Positions 8,312-18,340 of a stretch of 64,000 bases of DNA are shown piece by piece. The position numbers and the translations under genes were made by a program. Under the pieces are notes generated by a model that saw only the letters and a program-made list of their open reading frames with translations, was not told where the DNA came from and ran no database searches. Location: positions 2,728,001 through 2,792,000 of the forward strand of contig NZ_CP038273.1 in assembly GCF_004571175.1 (NCBI RefSeq), read 5' to 3'. Source of the DNA: Legionella israelensis. Lineage in GTDB: Bacteria; Pseudomonadota; Gammaproteobacteria; Legionellales; Legionellaceae. Every line of letters starts with the position of its first letter. Position 1 is the stretch's first letter.

Positions 8312-8518
8312 GGTTAATATGAAATTAGAGGATTTAGGGCTACGCCGTTCATTTAAAAATACTGCATTAGCCGCTGCAGCAAAGGAATTATAGCCAAGAA
8401 ACTTTGAAAAGTCAGTTTTAAACGGCATATCTGAGTGAAACTTGATAATAATATTTGATGCGATTGGCTGGGTAAGCTAATCTATAAAACATAAGAATAT
8501 TCAAAAGACTATGAGTAT

Positions 8519-9553
8519 ATGGATATTGCAGAGCTTTTAGCGTTTTCCGTAAAAAATAATTCCTCTGATTTGCATTTGTCTGCAGGAATGCCTCCGATGA
8601 TTCGCGTGGATGGTGATTTAAGAAAAATAAATGTACCTCCCCTGGATCACAAGGCTGTCATTAAAATCATTTACGATATCATGAACGACAAGCAACGCAA
8701 GGAATATGAAGAAAATTTTGAAACAGACTTTTCATTCGAAATCACCAATCTTGCACGTTTCAGAGTGAATGCTTTTACACAAGGAAGAGGCGCGGGTGCC
8801 GTATTCAGGACGATTCCTTCTGATATTCTCAGCATGGAAGATTTGAACTTACCCCCCGTGTTTACTGAAATTGCCAGTTTTCCCAAAGGGCTGGTGTTGG
8901 TCACAGGTCCGACCGGTTCCGGGAAGAGTACTACCCTGGCGGCCGTGATCGATTATATTAATCGGAATCGGTATGATCATATATTGACAGTAGAGGATCC
9001 CATTGAGTTTGTGCATGAAAGTAAAAAATGCCTGGTGAATCAACGTGAAGTCCATCGTGATACACTCAGCTTTAATGCTGCTTTACGTTCAGCACTTCGC
9101 GAAGATCCTGATATTATCCTCGTTGGAGAGTTACGTGATCTGGAAACCATACGATTGGCAATGACGGCTGCGGAAACAGGGCATTTAGTATTTGGAACCT
9201 TGCATACGAATTCAGCTACAAAAACAATAAATCGGATCATCGATGTTTTTCTTGGTGAGGAAAAAGCCATGATTCGTTCAATGCTTTCCGAGTCTTTGCA
9301 AGCAGTTATTGCCCAAACTCTGTTAAAGAAAGTTGGTGGTGGGCGTGTGGCTGCGCTGGAAATCATGTTGTGTACATCAGCCATTCGTAATTTAATTCGT
9401 GAAGACAAAGTGGCACAAATGTATTCTTCTATCCAAACTGGACAAGCAAAAGGGATGCAGACGCTTGATCAGCATCTTAAACAACTGGTCAATGAACATT
9501 TGATTACAGCCCAGACCGCCCGGGATGTGGCCATTGATAAGTCAGTATTTTAA
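8519..9553 (+). CDS. pilT: type IV pilus retraction ATPase PilT
   Basis: A 344-residue hexameric ATPase that depolymerises the type IV pilus at the inner membrane, powering twitching and DNA uptake. Motifs in order: DLHLSAGMPPMIRVDG (N-terminal domain), Walker A GPTGSGKST near residue 130, Asp box and Walker B (EDPDIILVGELRD near 195), the GHLVFGTLHTNSA box, and AIRNLIREDK of the C-terminal retraction domain. All key elements are intact and the length is standard. It sits head-to-head with yggS, the common arrangement in gammaproteobacteria. Confidence 0.97.
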   Translation: MDIAELLAFSVKNNSSDLHLSAGMPPMIRVDGDLRKINVPPLDHKAVIKIIYDIMNDKQRKEYEENFETDFSFEITNLARFRVNAFTQGRGAGAVFRTIPSDILSMEDLNLPPVFTEIASFPKGLVLVTGPTGSGKSTTLAAVIDYINRNRYDHILTVEDPIEFVHESKKCLVNQREVHRDTLSFNAALRSALREDPDIILVGELRDLETIRLAMTAAETGHLVFGTLHTNSATKTINRIIDVFLGEEKAMIRSMLSESLQAVIAQTLLKKVGGGRVAALEIMLCTSAIRNLIREDKVAQMYSSIQTGQAKGMQTLDQHLKQLVNEHLITAQTARDVAIDKSVF

Positions 9554-9605
9554 ATACTGACCCGCGAAAGGGAGATGCTAAACCCTCTGGCTAGTGCCTT
9601 TATTC

Positions 9606-10313
9606 TCAGATGTTTTTCTGCATTTCTATGAGTTCCTGGATGCCTTTTTCGGCAAGTTCCAGCATGCTGTTTAATTCTTCGCGAGTAAAACTTTTATCTT
9701 CTGCAGTTCCCTGTACCTCAATGAAGTGTCCGGCCTCATTCATAACCACATTCATATCAGTTTCCGCCAGAACATCTTCGGCATAATCCAGATCCAGAAC
9801 CGGTTGGCCACGATAAATTCCTACGGACACGGCCGCAATATATTGAAAATCAGGAAATTTACGGAGCTTTTCCCGTTTCACCATCCAGTTTAAAGCTTCT
9901 CGCAGAGCGACACAGGCGCCAGTAATAGCAGCCGTTCTTGTGCCGCCATCGGCTTGGATAACGTCACAATCCAGAGTTATTGTATTCTCGCCCAAGGATT
10001 TAAGATCAATGCATGCCCTGAGAGATCGACCGATAAGCCGTTGAATTTCCAATGTTCTTCCGCCTTGTTTACCTTTGCTGGCTTCACGTTCACTACGACT
10101 GTGAGTAGACCGCGGTAGCATACCGTATTCTGCTGTAATCCAACCTTGATTTTTTCCCTTGAGAAAGCGCGGTACGCCGTCAATTACCGAAGCATTACAC
10201 AGGACACGGGTCTGTCCAAATTCAACAAGAACAGAGCCTTCGGCATGATGAGTGTACTGAGGTGTCAGTTTGATTTGGCGCAGTTGATTGGGTTCTCGGT
10301 TGCTGGGTCTCAT
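9606..10313 (-). CDS. rph: ribonuclease PH
   Basis: A 235-residue phosphorolytic 3'-5' exoribonuclease trimming tRNA 3' ends. The start at 10313 ([16 protein letters not shown]) fits the family N-terminus; an upstream in-frame ATG at 10424 adds a poorly conserved 37-residue tail. Motifs: [40 protein letters not shown] with the phosphate-binding arginine, [20 protein letters not shown] and [17 protein letters not shown]. It is convergent with pilT (52-bp gap) and divergent from yicC. Confidence 0.96.
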   Translation of the reverse strand: MRPSNREPNQLRQIKLTPQYTHHAEGSVLVEFGQTRVLCNASVIDGVPRFLKGKNQGWITAEYGMLPRSTHSRSEREASKGKQGGRTLEIQRLIGRSLRACIDLKSLGENTITLDCDVIQADGGTRTAAITGACVALREALNWMVKREKLRKFPDFQYIAAVSVGIYRGQPVLDLDYAEDVLAETDMNVVMNEAGHFIEVQGTAEDKSFTREELNSMLELAEKGIQELIEMQKNI

Positions 10314-10476
10314 AATGAAGTCCTTGGAAAAAGCGCTATAAGAATTAAGCGTTATGTTTGTTTGTACATGCAGGTGTGTAAAGATAAGAAATTCAGTCCA
10401 TAATGTCAAATGAGCGGCTTGCATTTATATGAATTTGGGGTATAGTGCACCGCACGTTAATCTGGCCAGTATAGAT

Positions 10477-11343
10477 ATGACTTACAGTATGACGGCTTTT
10501 GCTCGAACACAAAAACAGCTTGACGACAGCATATTATGCTGGGAAATCAAATCAGTCAATCATCGATATTTGGATGTATCGTTTCGTGTTCCAGAACCCT
10601 TTCGCTTTATGGAAATTGAACTTCGTTCCCTGCTTCGTAATAAACTGAGTCGCGGCAAGCTTGAATGTCAGCTAAAATATACAGATACCGGTGCCGATAA
10701 GCAGTCAATCCTTGTGAATAAAGGATTAGTCACGGCCTTGATGGATGCTGCACAACAATTATCATCAGAGCAACACATACCTAACGATTTAAGCGCCAGT
10801 CAGATATTATCCTGGCCAGGTGTTGTGCAAGCGAATCCACCTGATACTGAGATGCTCAGCGAACAAGCCAAGCTTATCTTTCAGGAAACTCTAAACCAAC
10901 TGATAACAGCCAGAAAAAAAGAAGGACAGGCTTTAAGACAACATATTCTACAACGCCTGGACCATCTTGGTGAAAAAATTTCACAAGCCGATGGTCTTGT
11001 TGCCATCATCAATGAGCAACTGAAAGACAAGCTTATGACACGATTGAAAGCGGTTGACATTTCGGTAACAGATACGCGTATTGAGCAGGAAATGGCTCTG
11101 CTAATCGCTCGAATGGATGTCAGAGAAGAGCTGGATCGTTTGCACACTCATGTCAATGAAGTTCGCCTCGTACTTGAACATGAACAGGCAGCGGGTCGCC
11201 GACTTGATTTTTTAATGCAGGAATTAAACAGGGAAGCAAATACCTTGGGTTCAAAATCCGATTCTGTTCAGTTGACGCGTTGTGCTGTAGAAATGAAAGT
11301 GCTTATAGAGCAGATGCGGGAACAGATTCAAAATATAGAGTGA
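10477..11343 (+). CDS. yicC: YicC-family endoribonuclease
   Basis: A 288-residue protein. The start at 10477 ([10 protein letters not shown]) matches the strongly conserved YicC N-terminus; upstream in-frame ATG 10429 is less likely. The [15 protein letters not shown] block (about residues 27-41) and the C-terminal [26 protein letters not shown] block are diagnostic. Family members are reported endoribonucleases that affect small-RNA turnover. It is followed 4 bp later by gmk, forming an operon that probably continues to rpoZ and spoT. Confidence 0.93.
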   Translation: MTYSMTAFARTQKQLDDSILCWEIKSVNHRYLDVSFRVPEPFRFMEIELRSLLRNKLSRGKLECQLKYTDTGADKQSILVNKGLVTALMDAAQQLSSEQHIPNDLSASQILSWPGVVQANPPDTEMLSEQAKLIFQETLNQLITARKKEGQALRQHILQRLDHLGEKISQADGLVAIINEQLKDKLMTRLKAVDISVTDTRIEQEMALLIARMDVREELDRLHTHVNEVRLVLEHEQAAGRRLDFLMQELNREANTLGSKSDSVQLTRCAVEMKVLIEQMREQIQNIE

Positions 11344-11347
11344 TATT

Positions 11348-11977
11348 ATGGCTGATCAAATTTCAGGAAATGTGTTTATTTTGGCTGCTCCATCGGGGGG
11401 AGGCAAAACCAGTCTGATTAAGAAACTGGTAAAGACATTGGATAATATTGAAGTATCCATATCACACACGACACGTCCTCAACGCCCTGGTGAAAAAAAT
11501 GGTGTTGATTATTATTTTATCGATGAAGAACAATTTTTAAAAATGATCAATGAAAATGCTTTTGTTGAACATGCTAAGGTGTTTGATTATTTTTATGGAA
11601 CATCCGTAGACGAGATCAACAATCGTTTAAAGGCAGGAATTGATGTTATTCTGGACATCGACTGGCAAGGTGCTCAGCAAATAAAACATTTATTTCCCAG
11701 CACGGCAAGTATATTTATTTTACCGCCATCGCTCAGTGCTTTGCGACAGCGACTATCGGATAGACAGCGAGAGGATGTGGCGATTATTCAGGATCGTATG
11801 AAACAGGCTCAGAAAGAAATAAGCCATTATGGGGAATTTGATTATTTGATTGTGAATGAGGATTTTGAGAAGGCTGCCTTTGAATTACAGGCTATCGTTA
11901 TCGCTCATCGACTTCGACTGAAGAGGCAGGCCTTAGAACAGGCAAAATTGCTTTCATTTCTACTGTCTTCCAAGTAA
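11348..11977 (+). CDS. gmk: guanylate kinase
   Basis: A 209-residue enzyme converting GMP and ATP to GDP and ADP. Visible: P-loop [15 protein letters not shown] (residues 13-27), the GMP-binding [20 protein letters not shown] block (about 39-58), [14 protein letters not shown], and the [11 protein letters not shown] Mg/GMP site. The length is standard and no residue is missing. It directly follows yicC. The order gmk-rpoZ-spoT is conserved in gammaproteobacteria, tying the nucleotide kinase to (p)ppGpp metabolism. Confidence 0.97.
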   Translation: MADQISGNVFILAAPSGGGKTSLIKKLVKTLDNIEVSISHTTRPQRPGEKNGVDYYFIDEEQFLKMINENAFVEHAKVFDYFYGTSVDEINNRLKAGIDVILDIDWQGAQQIKHLFPSTASIFILPPSLSALRQRLSDRQREDVAIIQDRMKQAQKEISHYGEFDYLIVNEDFEKAAFELQAIVIAHRLRLKRQALEQAKLLSFLLSSK

Positions 11978-12016
11978 AATAGGAATTTGTTCTCTAAAGA
12001 ATTGAATGATTAAATT

Positions 12017-12186
12017 TCGACTTTGTGAAAAATTTACGAATTCCTGTAGCTTGACCACGGGTCCATAAAAAGGCCAGTCTTATTTATCAAAGTCTTGGAA
12101 AATCCTGAATTTTGATAAGTATACTGGTGATGGACACCGCAGTCGATGCGGCGGTGATTCATAAGTAGTAAAATTCACAAAGTCGA
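12017..12186. repeat. 170-bp element with 13-bp inverted ends between gmk and rpoZ
   Basis: The ends TCGACTTTGTGAA (12017-12029) and the exact complement at 12174-12186 enclose a second imperfect palindrome (CCAGTCTTATTTATCAAA against TTTTGATAAGTATACTGG). Motifs TTTATCAAAGTC and AAAGTCGAG also occur in the ~200-bp repeats at 48816 and 62570, so it may be a distant member. It accounts for most of the 341-bp gap 11978-12318, otherwise non-coding. It splits a normally tight operon and may terminate or attenuate transcription. Confidence 0.7.
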
Positions 12187-12318
12187 GTAAATGTATGCTA
12201 TTGAAATTAACTGAATTGATGTTTAGTTGTTTGATGGCGACTTTAATGAACTTATTTGGTTATTGTTAAGTCAAGTGTTGACTTTACTGGCTGGTTTTTT
12301 GATTGTGGGGGGATATTT

Positions 12319-12522
12319 ATGGCACGTGTTACTGTCGAAGACTGTTTAGAGCATGTCGCAAACCGTTTTGAACTGGTTATGGTTGCAACAAAACGTGCAC
12401 GTGAAATAGCTGTGCGCGGAGAACAACCCATGGTCGAGTGGGAAAACGACAAACCTACCGTTGTTGCTTTACGTGAGATTGCCGAAGGGTTGGTCGGCCC
12501 CGAGATTCTGGATAAGGACTAA
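12319..12522 (+). CDS. rpoZ: RNA polymerase omega subunit
   Basis: A 67-residue protein. The start [20 protein letters not shown] and [15 protein letters not shown] are the omega signature; it helps RNA polymerase assembly and forms a (p)ppGpp site with beta-prime. A strong GGGGGGAT ribosome site at 12306-12313 supports the ATG at 12319 over an in-frame start at 12256. It is slightly shorter than the 91-residue Escherichia coli protein, as is usual in Legionella-like genomes. A terminator-like hairpin follows directly. Confidence 0.95.
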   Translation: MARVTVEDCLEHVANRFELVMVATKRAREIAVRGEQPMVEWENDKPTVVALREIAEGLVGPEILDKD

Positions 12523-12546
12523 AATTATATTAAGGTTCTGTTTTTT

Positions 12547-12585
12547 ATGAAGCCAGTCAGATGTTCCAGGGCGGCCTTCATTTTT
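12547..12585 (+). terminator. probable Rho-independent terminator after rpoZ
   Basis: ATGAAGCC pairs with GGCCTTCAT (one bulge), followed by TTTTT. It lies 25 bp after the rpoZ stop. Confidence 0.6.
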
Positions 12586-12595
12586 ACAGAATGAA

Positions 12596-12679
12596 TAACT
12601 TATATCATGCAGCACTGTATTATTTTTTAGCAAATATTTGCGAAAGATGTGAAAAAGACGGGCTGCATAACATGAGTTA
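12596..12679. repeat. 84-bp inverted-repeat element, MITE-like
   Basis: The left end TAACTTATATCATGCAGC and right end (complement TAACTCATGTTATGCAGC) are imperfect inverted repeats. The inward sequence CTAAAAAATAATACAGTGCTGC (on the complement) is shared with the element at 4763-4832 and with 18288-18320. It belongs to the same short repeat family. Confidence 0.6.
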
Positions 12680-13134
12680 AAACACGCGTGGTTTTATGTC
12701 GCACTTAGAGTCTGTCTGTTTTGTTTAGTTAAGATAATAGAAGGAGGCTCTAACAGGAACATCTGACGGCATTGTTAGGCTGTAACAGGTGATTCTATTT
12801 CAGATGATTTTATTTGTTGTGCTGAAGGATTTCTTCCTGTTTTTCAAAACCGTTCAATATCATGGTGAGCTCATAGAGTTGCAAGATGTATCTGTGTTTG
12901 AAAGAAACAGGAAAAAATTCTCCGGTATAAGGATACACTGGAATATAATAGACCTCTTTCGCAACTACTGCAAAGAGAAGTGCGAGGGACATGGAATGCA
13001 GAATGTAAGTGTACCTCAGTACATGAGGGTTCGAGTATTATCGAAAAAGTGATTCTTCATCTGCAGCAGAGTTTCAAAAGGGGTCTGATAATCATAATCA
13101 TTTGTAATGAGGTTAAATGTTAAGGGAGTGCGGC

Positions 13135-15258
13135 GTGAGCTACTTTAAGGAGCTGGGCGATGAACTTAAGACCTATCTTGAACCAGCTCATATTGAAAAA
13201 TGTTATCAGGCTTATCTGGTGGCTGAAAAAGCACATCATGGCCAAATGCGCCGTTCCGGTGAACCTTATATCACTCATCCTGTGGCTGCGGCTTTAATAC
13301 TTGCTCATATGCGTCTGGATTATCAGACGATTATGGCTACACTTTTACATGATGTCGTCGAAGATACCTCTCTCGGTAAAGAGGATTTACTGCAGAAATT
13401 TGGTGAAGAGGTCACAGCTCTTGTCGATGGGGTCACCAAATTAACAAAAATTAAATTCGAATCCCGAGCGGAAGCTCAGGCAGAGAATTTTCGCAAAATG
13501 GTCTTGGCCATGGTCAAGGATATTCGGGTTATTATCGTTAAACTCGCCGATCGATTACATAACATGCGCACTCTAGGCGTCATGCCTTCAGCGAAGAGAA
13601 GAAGAATTGCCATTGAAACGCTGGAAATTTATGCGCCCATTGCCAATCGTTTGGGCATGCATGCCATTTATACAGGGCTTGAGGATTTAGGTTTTCAGGC
13701 ACTTTATCCAATGCGATACCGAGCCATTAAAAATGCCGTGGAACACTCACGAGGCAATCGTCGGGAGCTGACGCAAAAGATTGAACAAGATCTGCAACAG
13801 GCGATGGATGCTTTGAAAATACCTTATCAACATGTTTTTGGCCGTAAAAAGCATTTATACAGCATCTATCGAAAAATGCGAATGAAAAAAGCCTCATTTA
13901 CTGAAATCACCGATGTATTTGCGTTTCGCGTGATTACTGAAGATATTGATTCCTGCTACCGGGCTTTAGGGGCATTGCACCGCACTTATAAACCTGTGCC
14001 TCAACGTTTTAAAGATTATATAGGGATCCCCAAAGCAAATGGCTATCAATCTTTGCACACGACATTATTCGGACCCTATGGGGTTCCTCTGGAAGTACAG
14101 ATACGCACAAAAGATATGGATAAAGTGGCTGAAAATGGTGTGGCAGCTCATTGGATTTACAAATCTTCAGGATTAGAAATCAACGAAGCACAGATTCGTG
14201 CAAGAGAATGGGTGCAGAGTTTGCTGGAAATGCAACGAAGTACCGGCAGTTCACTGGAATTCATTGAGAACGTTAAAATTGATCTTTTTCCGGATGAAGT
14301 GTACGTCTTTACTCCGAAAGGACATATTATGGAGCTGCCGAAAGGCGCGACCCCTGTTGATTTTGCCTATACTGTGCATTCTGATGTGGGAAATACGTGT
14401 GTGGCAGCCAAAGTCAATCGTCGTTTAGTGCCATTGAGTATACCATTGACCAATGGACAGACGGTCGAAGTCATTACCGCCCCTGGAGCCCATCCGAATC
14501 CAACCTGGTTAAATTTCGTAGTTACAGGTAAGGCACGAAGCAATATCCGCAATTTTTTGAAAAGCCAGCAACATGCTGAATCCATCGTGCTTGGCAAGCG
14601 TTTACTTGAACAGGCCTTCTCAGAATTATCCGCCGATTACGAAAAGATTCCTCCTGAGTCTATGCAGGTTTTATTGAATGATCTTCACTATAAAACGGAA
14701 GATGATTTGTTGTATGCCATTGGAATTGGCAATCAGATGCCAATGGTGATTGCCAAGAGATTGATGATTTCACAGGATAGTGGTGAGCTGGATAAAAGTT
14801 TGAAAACTCGTCCGCTGGCAATTAAGGGAACGGAAGGAATGGTGGTGAATTTTGCCGAATGCTGTCAGCCGATTCCAGGTGATAATATTGTAGGGCGTTT
14901 TCAACAAGGTAGAGGAATTATTGTTCATAGTAATGAATGCCCGATGATCAAACAAACCCGATCCAATCCTGATCAGTTCATCTCTCTGCGTTGGGATGAA
15001 CAGGTGCAAGGTGAATTTTGGGTGGATATTACTGTAGAAGTAGCTAACCAGCGCGGTGTTCTTGCTGCGCTGGCTTCCACCATTTCCGAGGCTGATTCCA
15101 ATATCGGCAACATTAATGTTGATCCTCGTGATGGTCGACATAATGCAGTGACTTTTTCCATCAGCGTTCGAGACAGAACGCATTTGGCGCGAATTATGCG
15201 GCGTTTGAGAGCGAATAAAGTAGTGACACGTCTTTATCGAAAAAAACAAGGGGAATAA
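13135..15258 (+). CDS. spoT: bifunctional (p)ppGpp synthetase/hydrolase SpoT
   Basis: A 707-residue stringent-response enzyme. Domains in order: HD hydrolase ([16 protein letters not shown] near 35-50; LLHDVVEDT near 73-81; [12 protein letters not shown] near 135), synthetase ([39 protein letters not shown] near 300), TGS ([21 protein letters not shown]), and a C-terminal ACT domain. Both catalytic motifs are intact, so it should make and degrade (p)ppGpp. A GTG at 13135 with an AGGGAG site 6 bp upstream fits the family start ([12 protein letters not shown]); an ATG at 13117 would add six residues. It overlaps ridA by one base. Confidence 0.96.
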   Translation: MSYFKELGDELKTYLEPAHIEKCYQAYLVAEKAHHGQMRRSGEPYITHPVAAALILAHMRLDYQTIMATLLHDVVEDTSLGKEDLLQKFGEEVTALVDGVTKLTKIKFESRAEAQAENFRKMVLAMVKDIRVIIVKLADRLHNMRTLGVMPSAKRRRIAIETLEIYAPIANRLGMHAIYTGLEDLGFQALYPMRYRAIKNAVEHSRGNRRELTQKIEQDLQQAMDALKIPYQHVFGRKKHLYSIYRKMRMKKASFTEITDVFAFRVITEDIDSCYRALGALHRTYKPVPQRFKDYIGIPKANGYQSLHTTLFGPYGVPLEVQIRTKDMDKVAENGVAAHWIYKSSGLEINEAQIRAREWVQSLLEMQRSTGSSLEFIENVKIDLFPDEVYVFTPKGHIMELPKGATPVDFAYTVHSDVGNTCVAAKVNRRLVPLSIPLTNGQTVEVITAPGAHPNPTWLNFVVTGKARSNIRNFLKSQQHAESIVLGKRLLEQAFSELSADYEKIPPESMQVLLNDLHYKTEDDLLYAIGIGNQMPMVIAKRLMISQDSGELDKSLKTRPLAIKGTEGMVVNFAECCQPIPGDNIVGRFQQGRGIIVHSNECPMIKQTRSNPDQFISLRWDEQVQGEFWVDITVEVANQRGVLAALASTISEADSNIGNINVDPRDGRHNAVTFSISVRDRTHLARIMRRLRANKVVTRLYRKKQGE

Positions 15259-15638
15259 TGGTTATGCAACCCATCAAAACAAGTTTGGCACCTCAAGCTA
15301 TAGGTACGTACAGTCAGGCCGTTCGCACAGGAAATACCGTTTATCTTTCCGGACAAATTCCGCTTGACCCGAAAACCATGCAATTATGCAGTGATGAAAT
15401 TCGTTCGCAGATTACTCAGGTGATGGAAAATCTGGCTGCTGTTTGTGAGGCTGCGGGCGGAAGTCTGGCAAAAATCGTTAAACTGAATGTGTATTTAACG
15501 GATTTGAGCCATTTTCCATTGATTAATGATGTAATGAGCCGTTATTTTACTGAACCTTATCCAGCTCGGGCAGCTATTGGGGTGGCGGCCTTGCCTCGTG
15601 ATTCTCAGGTTGAAATGGATGCTATAATGGTATTGTAA
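15258..15638 (+). CDS. ridA: RidA-family enamine/imine deaminase
   Basis: A 126-residue trimeric protein that hydrolyses reactive 2-aminoacrylate and related enamines. Motifs: [23 protein letters not shown] (about residues 12-34), [16 protein letters not shown], and [22 protein letters not shown] with the conserved arginine. The ATG shares its first base with the spoT stop, so translation is coupled; a second ATG at 15264 gives slightly better spacing to the AAGGGGA site. The spoT-ridA pairing is common in gammaproteobacteria. Confidence 0.94.
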   Translation: MVMQPIKTSLAPQAIGTYSQAVRTGNTVYLSGQIPLDPKTMQLCSDEIRSQITQVMENLAAVCEAAGGSLAKIVKLNVYLTDLSHFPLINDVMSRYFTEPYPARAAIGVAALPRDSQVEMDAIMVL

Positions 15639-15758
15639 CTGAGTAATGTCTACTCAGTAGTGAGAAACGGCCCTATGAAGTAAAAATAGGATGAAAGCAC
15701 CAGATGATGAGTCAATTTTTGTGGTTAGCCATCGGGTGGTTGATTTAGAGGTACATAA

Positions 15759-16247
15759 GTGAGTAATGATCAGTACGCCCGTACGGGACGTACCATGTTT
15801 ATATTGGCCTGGTTGATCTTTTTTATTTTTCTTTTCCTGTTCTTTCATTATTACGGTCAGGAGAATGAACCCCGTTATCGAATTCAACAAGGGCAGTTGA
15901 TTCTTGATGCTGATGAGCAAGGTCATTATCGAATGGCAGGTCATATTAATGATAGACCCGTCCATTTTTTGCTTGATACGGGTGCAAGCCTTGTTGCTGT
16001 GCCGCAAACTTTGGCAAATCAACTGCATTTAACTGGCCGCTATCCAGTCCGTATCCAAACAGCCGGTGGAAATATTACTGGCATGCTGACCCGTTTGGAC
16101 AAACTGGAATTTGGCAAGTTTACTCTTAAAAATGTAAAAGCGGTTATTATTCCCGGGGATCGTGATAAGATGGTACTGATGGGAATGAATGTTTTAAATC
16201 AATTCAATATGATTCAAAAAAATAAACAATTGATCATTAAGCATTAG
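15759..16247 (+). CDS. membrane-anchored retropepsin-like aspartic protease
   Basis: A 162-residue protein of the TIGR02281-type clan AA family. One N-terminal membrane helix (MFILAWLIFFIFLFLFFHYY, residues 13-32) is followed by the protease domain. That domain has the active-site FLLDTGASLVAVP (about 69-81) and a second conserved VLMGMNVLNQFNMI block. Like retropepsins it should act as a dimer, in the periplasm. It probably starts at GTG 15759 with GAGG upstream; ATG 15795 is the alternative. The stop codon TAG is the first triplet of a TAGGTTCTGTGAA repeat half-site (16245-16257). Confidence 0.85.
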   Translation: MSNDQYARTGRTMFILAWLIFFIFLFLFFHYYGQENEPRYRIQQGQLILDADEQGHYRMAGHINDRPVHFLLDTGASLVAVPQTLANQLHLTGRYPVRIQTAGGNITGMLTRLDKLEFGKFTLKNVKAVIIPGDRDKMVLMGMNVLNQFNMIQKNKQLIIKH

Positions 16248-16383
16248 GTTCTGTGAATCAGAGCTTTTGAAACTTTATCTTGAACGGTAAGTAGCTCAAC
16301 TCTATGTTGATGGCCACACTCACAGCATCCCAGGCTGAGCTGAACGCTTACTTTGAACAATCAATCGATATGAGTCGCTGTAA

Positions 16384-18225
16384 ATGAGTATTATTTCCTT
16401 ACATGGTGTAACCTTGAATCTGGCCGGTAACTGCCTCCTGGAAAAGGTAGACTGGGCTATTGAAGCCCAGGATCGCATCGCTTTAATCGGCAGAAACGGC
16501 GCCGGTAAATCCTCCTTACTCAAATTATTACAAGGGCATTTAACGATAGATGGCGGACAAATTAATCGACAGTCCTCTTTGCGAGTCGCAGGATTATCTC
16601 AGGAGGTGCCGGTTAGTGCCAATGAGAGTGTTTATCATTTTTTAGTGAAAAGTCTAGGCTTAACCGGTGAAGTGATGGCTGAATATTATCGCCTGTCAGC
16701 TAAGGGGAGCCTGGAGGAACTCGCCGAATGTCAACAGAAAATGGATAGATTGCAAGCCTGGGATTTATTGCCTCGTGTGGACATGATGGCCAGCCGACTT
16801 GCTCTTGACCCTGCAGCGAAAATGGTTTCATTATCAGGCGGGATGAAGCGTCGAGCGTTGTTGGCCGCCGCACTCATTGCCGAACCTGATTTACTTTTGC
16901 TTGATGAGCCCACAAACCATTTGGATATGGCAGCGATTGAATGGCTGGAATCTTACTTAAAGTCTTATCGTGGAAGTTTGCTTATTGTCACCCACGATCG
17001 CGAATTTTTACAACAAGTGGCCAATAAAATTGTTGAAATTGATAAAGGCCAACTATATTCCTATAAGTGTGATTATGAAACCTATCTTGATCGACGTGAA
17101 GCAAGGCGTCTGAGTGAAGAAAAACAGCAGAATTTGTTTGATAAAAAACTGGCTGATGAGGAAGCCTGGATTCGCCAGGGAATAAAAGCACGACGAACAC
17201 GAAATGAAGGGCGTGTTCGTGCATTGAAAGCTATGCGTGAGCAATATAAAAACAGGCGGGCAGAGCTTGGCAAGGTCAAATCCATGGAACTAGATGTTAA
17301 ACGCTCTGGACAGCTGGTATTGGAAGCTAAACATCTTCATTATAAATTGGACGATCGTTATCTTATTAAGGATTTTTCTTTATTATTAACACGGGGCGCC
17401 AAAATAGGCATTATCGGTCCAAACGGATGTGGAAAAACAACTTTGATTCGTCTCTTGTTAGGAGAACTATCACCTCATTCAGGAGAAATAAGAAGAGGAA
17501 CTGCGCTTGAAATCGCCTATTTTGATCAATTACGCTGCCAGCTGGATGAAGGGCAAACATTAATGCAAAACGTAGCCGACAGGGCTGATTATGTGAGCAT
17601 TAATGGTCAGCAAAAACATGTAGCCACTTATTTACGTGAATTTCTTTTTCCTCCTGAACAATTTAATCAATCCATTTCAACTTTATCTGGCGGGGAGCGC
17701 AATCGTCTGCTATTAGCTAAGCTTTTTGCCAAGCCGGTCAATTTACTGGTTATGGATGAGCCAACCAATGATCTGGACATTGAAACTCTGGAATTGCTGG
17801 AAACCATTTTAATGGATTATCCAGGAACCTTATTACTTATCAGTCATGACAGGGCTTTTATCAATCAAGTGGTAACCAGCGTTCTGGTGTTTGAGGCCGA
17901 AGGTTGTTTCAGGGAATACGTGGGCGGTTATGAAGACTATCTTTTTGAGAAGAAAGAGCTGAAGGAAAAATCCGTCAAGCCTTCTGTAAAGCCACGAAAT
18001 ACCTCCGTTAAGTTAAGTTTTAATGAGCAACGGGAGTTGGCCCAGTTGCCGCAGAAAATTGAAGTGCTGGAGAAAAAAATTGCCGCCTTGCAGATGAAAA
18101 TGGCAGAGCCTCAATTCTATCAACAAGACCCTCAAGACATCAGTCAGTATAATCAGCAGCTTGCAGCAGACGAATCTGAGTTGGCGGTGCTTTATGAGCG
18201 TTGGGAGAATTTGGAAGCAAAGTGA
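16384..18225 (+). CDS. uup: ABC-F ATPase, Uup type
   Basis: A 613-residue soluble protein with two ABC domains. Domain 1 has Walker A GRNGAGKSS (near 37-45), signature LSGGMKRRALLA (near 149) and Walker B LLLLDEPTNHLDM. Domain 2 has GPNGCGKTT (near 345), LSGGERNRLLLA and LLVMDEPTNDLDIE. An arginine-rich linker joins them, and a C-terminal coiled coil (about 540-610, LPQKIEVLEKKIAALQMKM) is the Uup mark. Uup acts on ribosomes and branched DNA intermediates and is not a transporter. No obvious ribosome site precedes the ATG. Confidence 0.94.
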   Translation: MSIISLHGVTLNLAGNCLLEKVDWAIEAQDRIALIGRNGAGKSSLLKLLQGHLTIDGGQINRQSSLRVAGLSQEVPVSANESVYHFLVKSLGLTGEVMAEYYRLSAKGSLEELAECQQKMDRLQAWDLLPRVDMMASRLALDPAAKMVSLSGGMKRRALLAAALIAEPDLLLLDEPTNHLDMAAIEWLESYLKSYRGSLLIVTHDREFLQQVANKIVEIDKGQLYSYKCDYETYLDRREARRLSEEKQQNLFDKKLADEEAWIRQGIKARRTRNEGRVRALKAMREQYKNRRAELGKVKSMELDVKRSGQLVLEAKHLHYKLDDRYLIKDFSLLLTRGAKIGIIGPNGCGKTTLIRLLLGELSPHSGEIRRGTALEIAYFDQLRCQLDEGQTLMQNVADRADYVSINGQQKHVATYLREFLFPPEQFNQSISTLSGGERNRLLLAKLFAKPVNLLVMDEPTNDLDIETLELLETILMDYPGTLLLISHDRAFINQVVTSVLVFEAEGCFREYVGGYEDYLFEKKELKEKSVKPSVKPRNTSVKLSFNEQRELAQLPQKIEVLEKKIAALQMKMAEPQFYQQDPQDISQYNQQLAADESELAVLYERWENLEAK

Positions 18226-18249
18226 TCCGGCATTATGCATTTACTGACG

Positions 18250-18325
18250 TAAACTGTGTTTTAAAATTCCAAAATGCGCCCAAATTTTCTAAAAAATCCT
18301 GTGCTGCATAACATGCATGAGTTAT
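18250..18325. repeat. degenerate member of the TGCTGC-TAACATGAGTT repeat family
   Basis: TTCTAAAAAATCCTGTGCTG at 18287-18306 runs into CATAACATGCATGAGTTA. It is the same sequence as the right half of the element at 4802-4833 with an ATGC insertion. No clear left partner remains. It fills the gap between the converging uup and glucanase genes. Confidence 0.5.
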
Positions 18326-18340
18326 AAACACTCATGAAAC

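Larger units (their letters stand above)
12523..13134. other. 612-bp gap between rpoZ and spoT without a convincing gene
   Basis: The gap holds a terminator-like hairpin (12547-12585), a MITE-like inverted repeat (12596-12679), and an imperfect palindrome around TTTCTTCCTGTTTTTCAAA (12828-12846) paired with 12896-12916. The latter explains short ORFs seen on both strands at 12789-13052. I see no conserved coding sequence. spoT therefore probably has its own promoter here. Confidence 0.6.

Noticed and set aside
12789-13052. 87-codon ORF upstream of spoT
   Set aside because: It overlaps an opposite-strand ORF generated by the same imperfect palindrome, lacks a family match, and has no convincing ribosome site.
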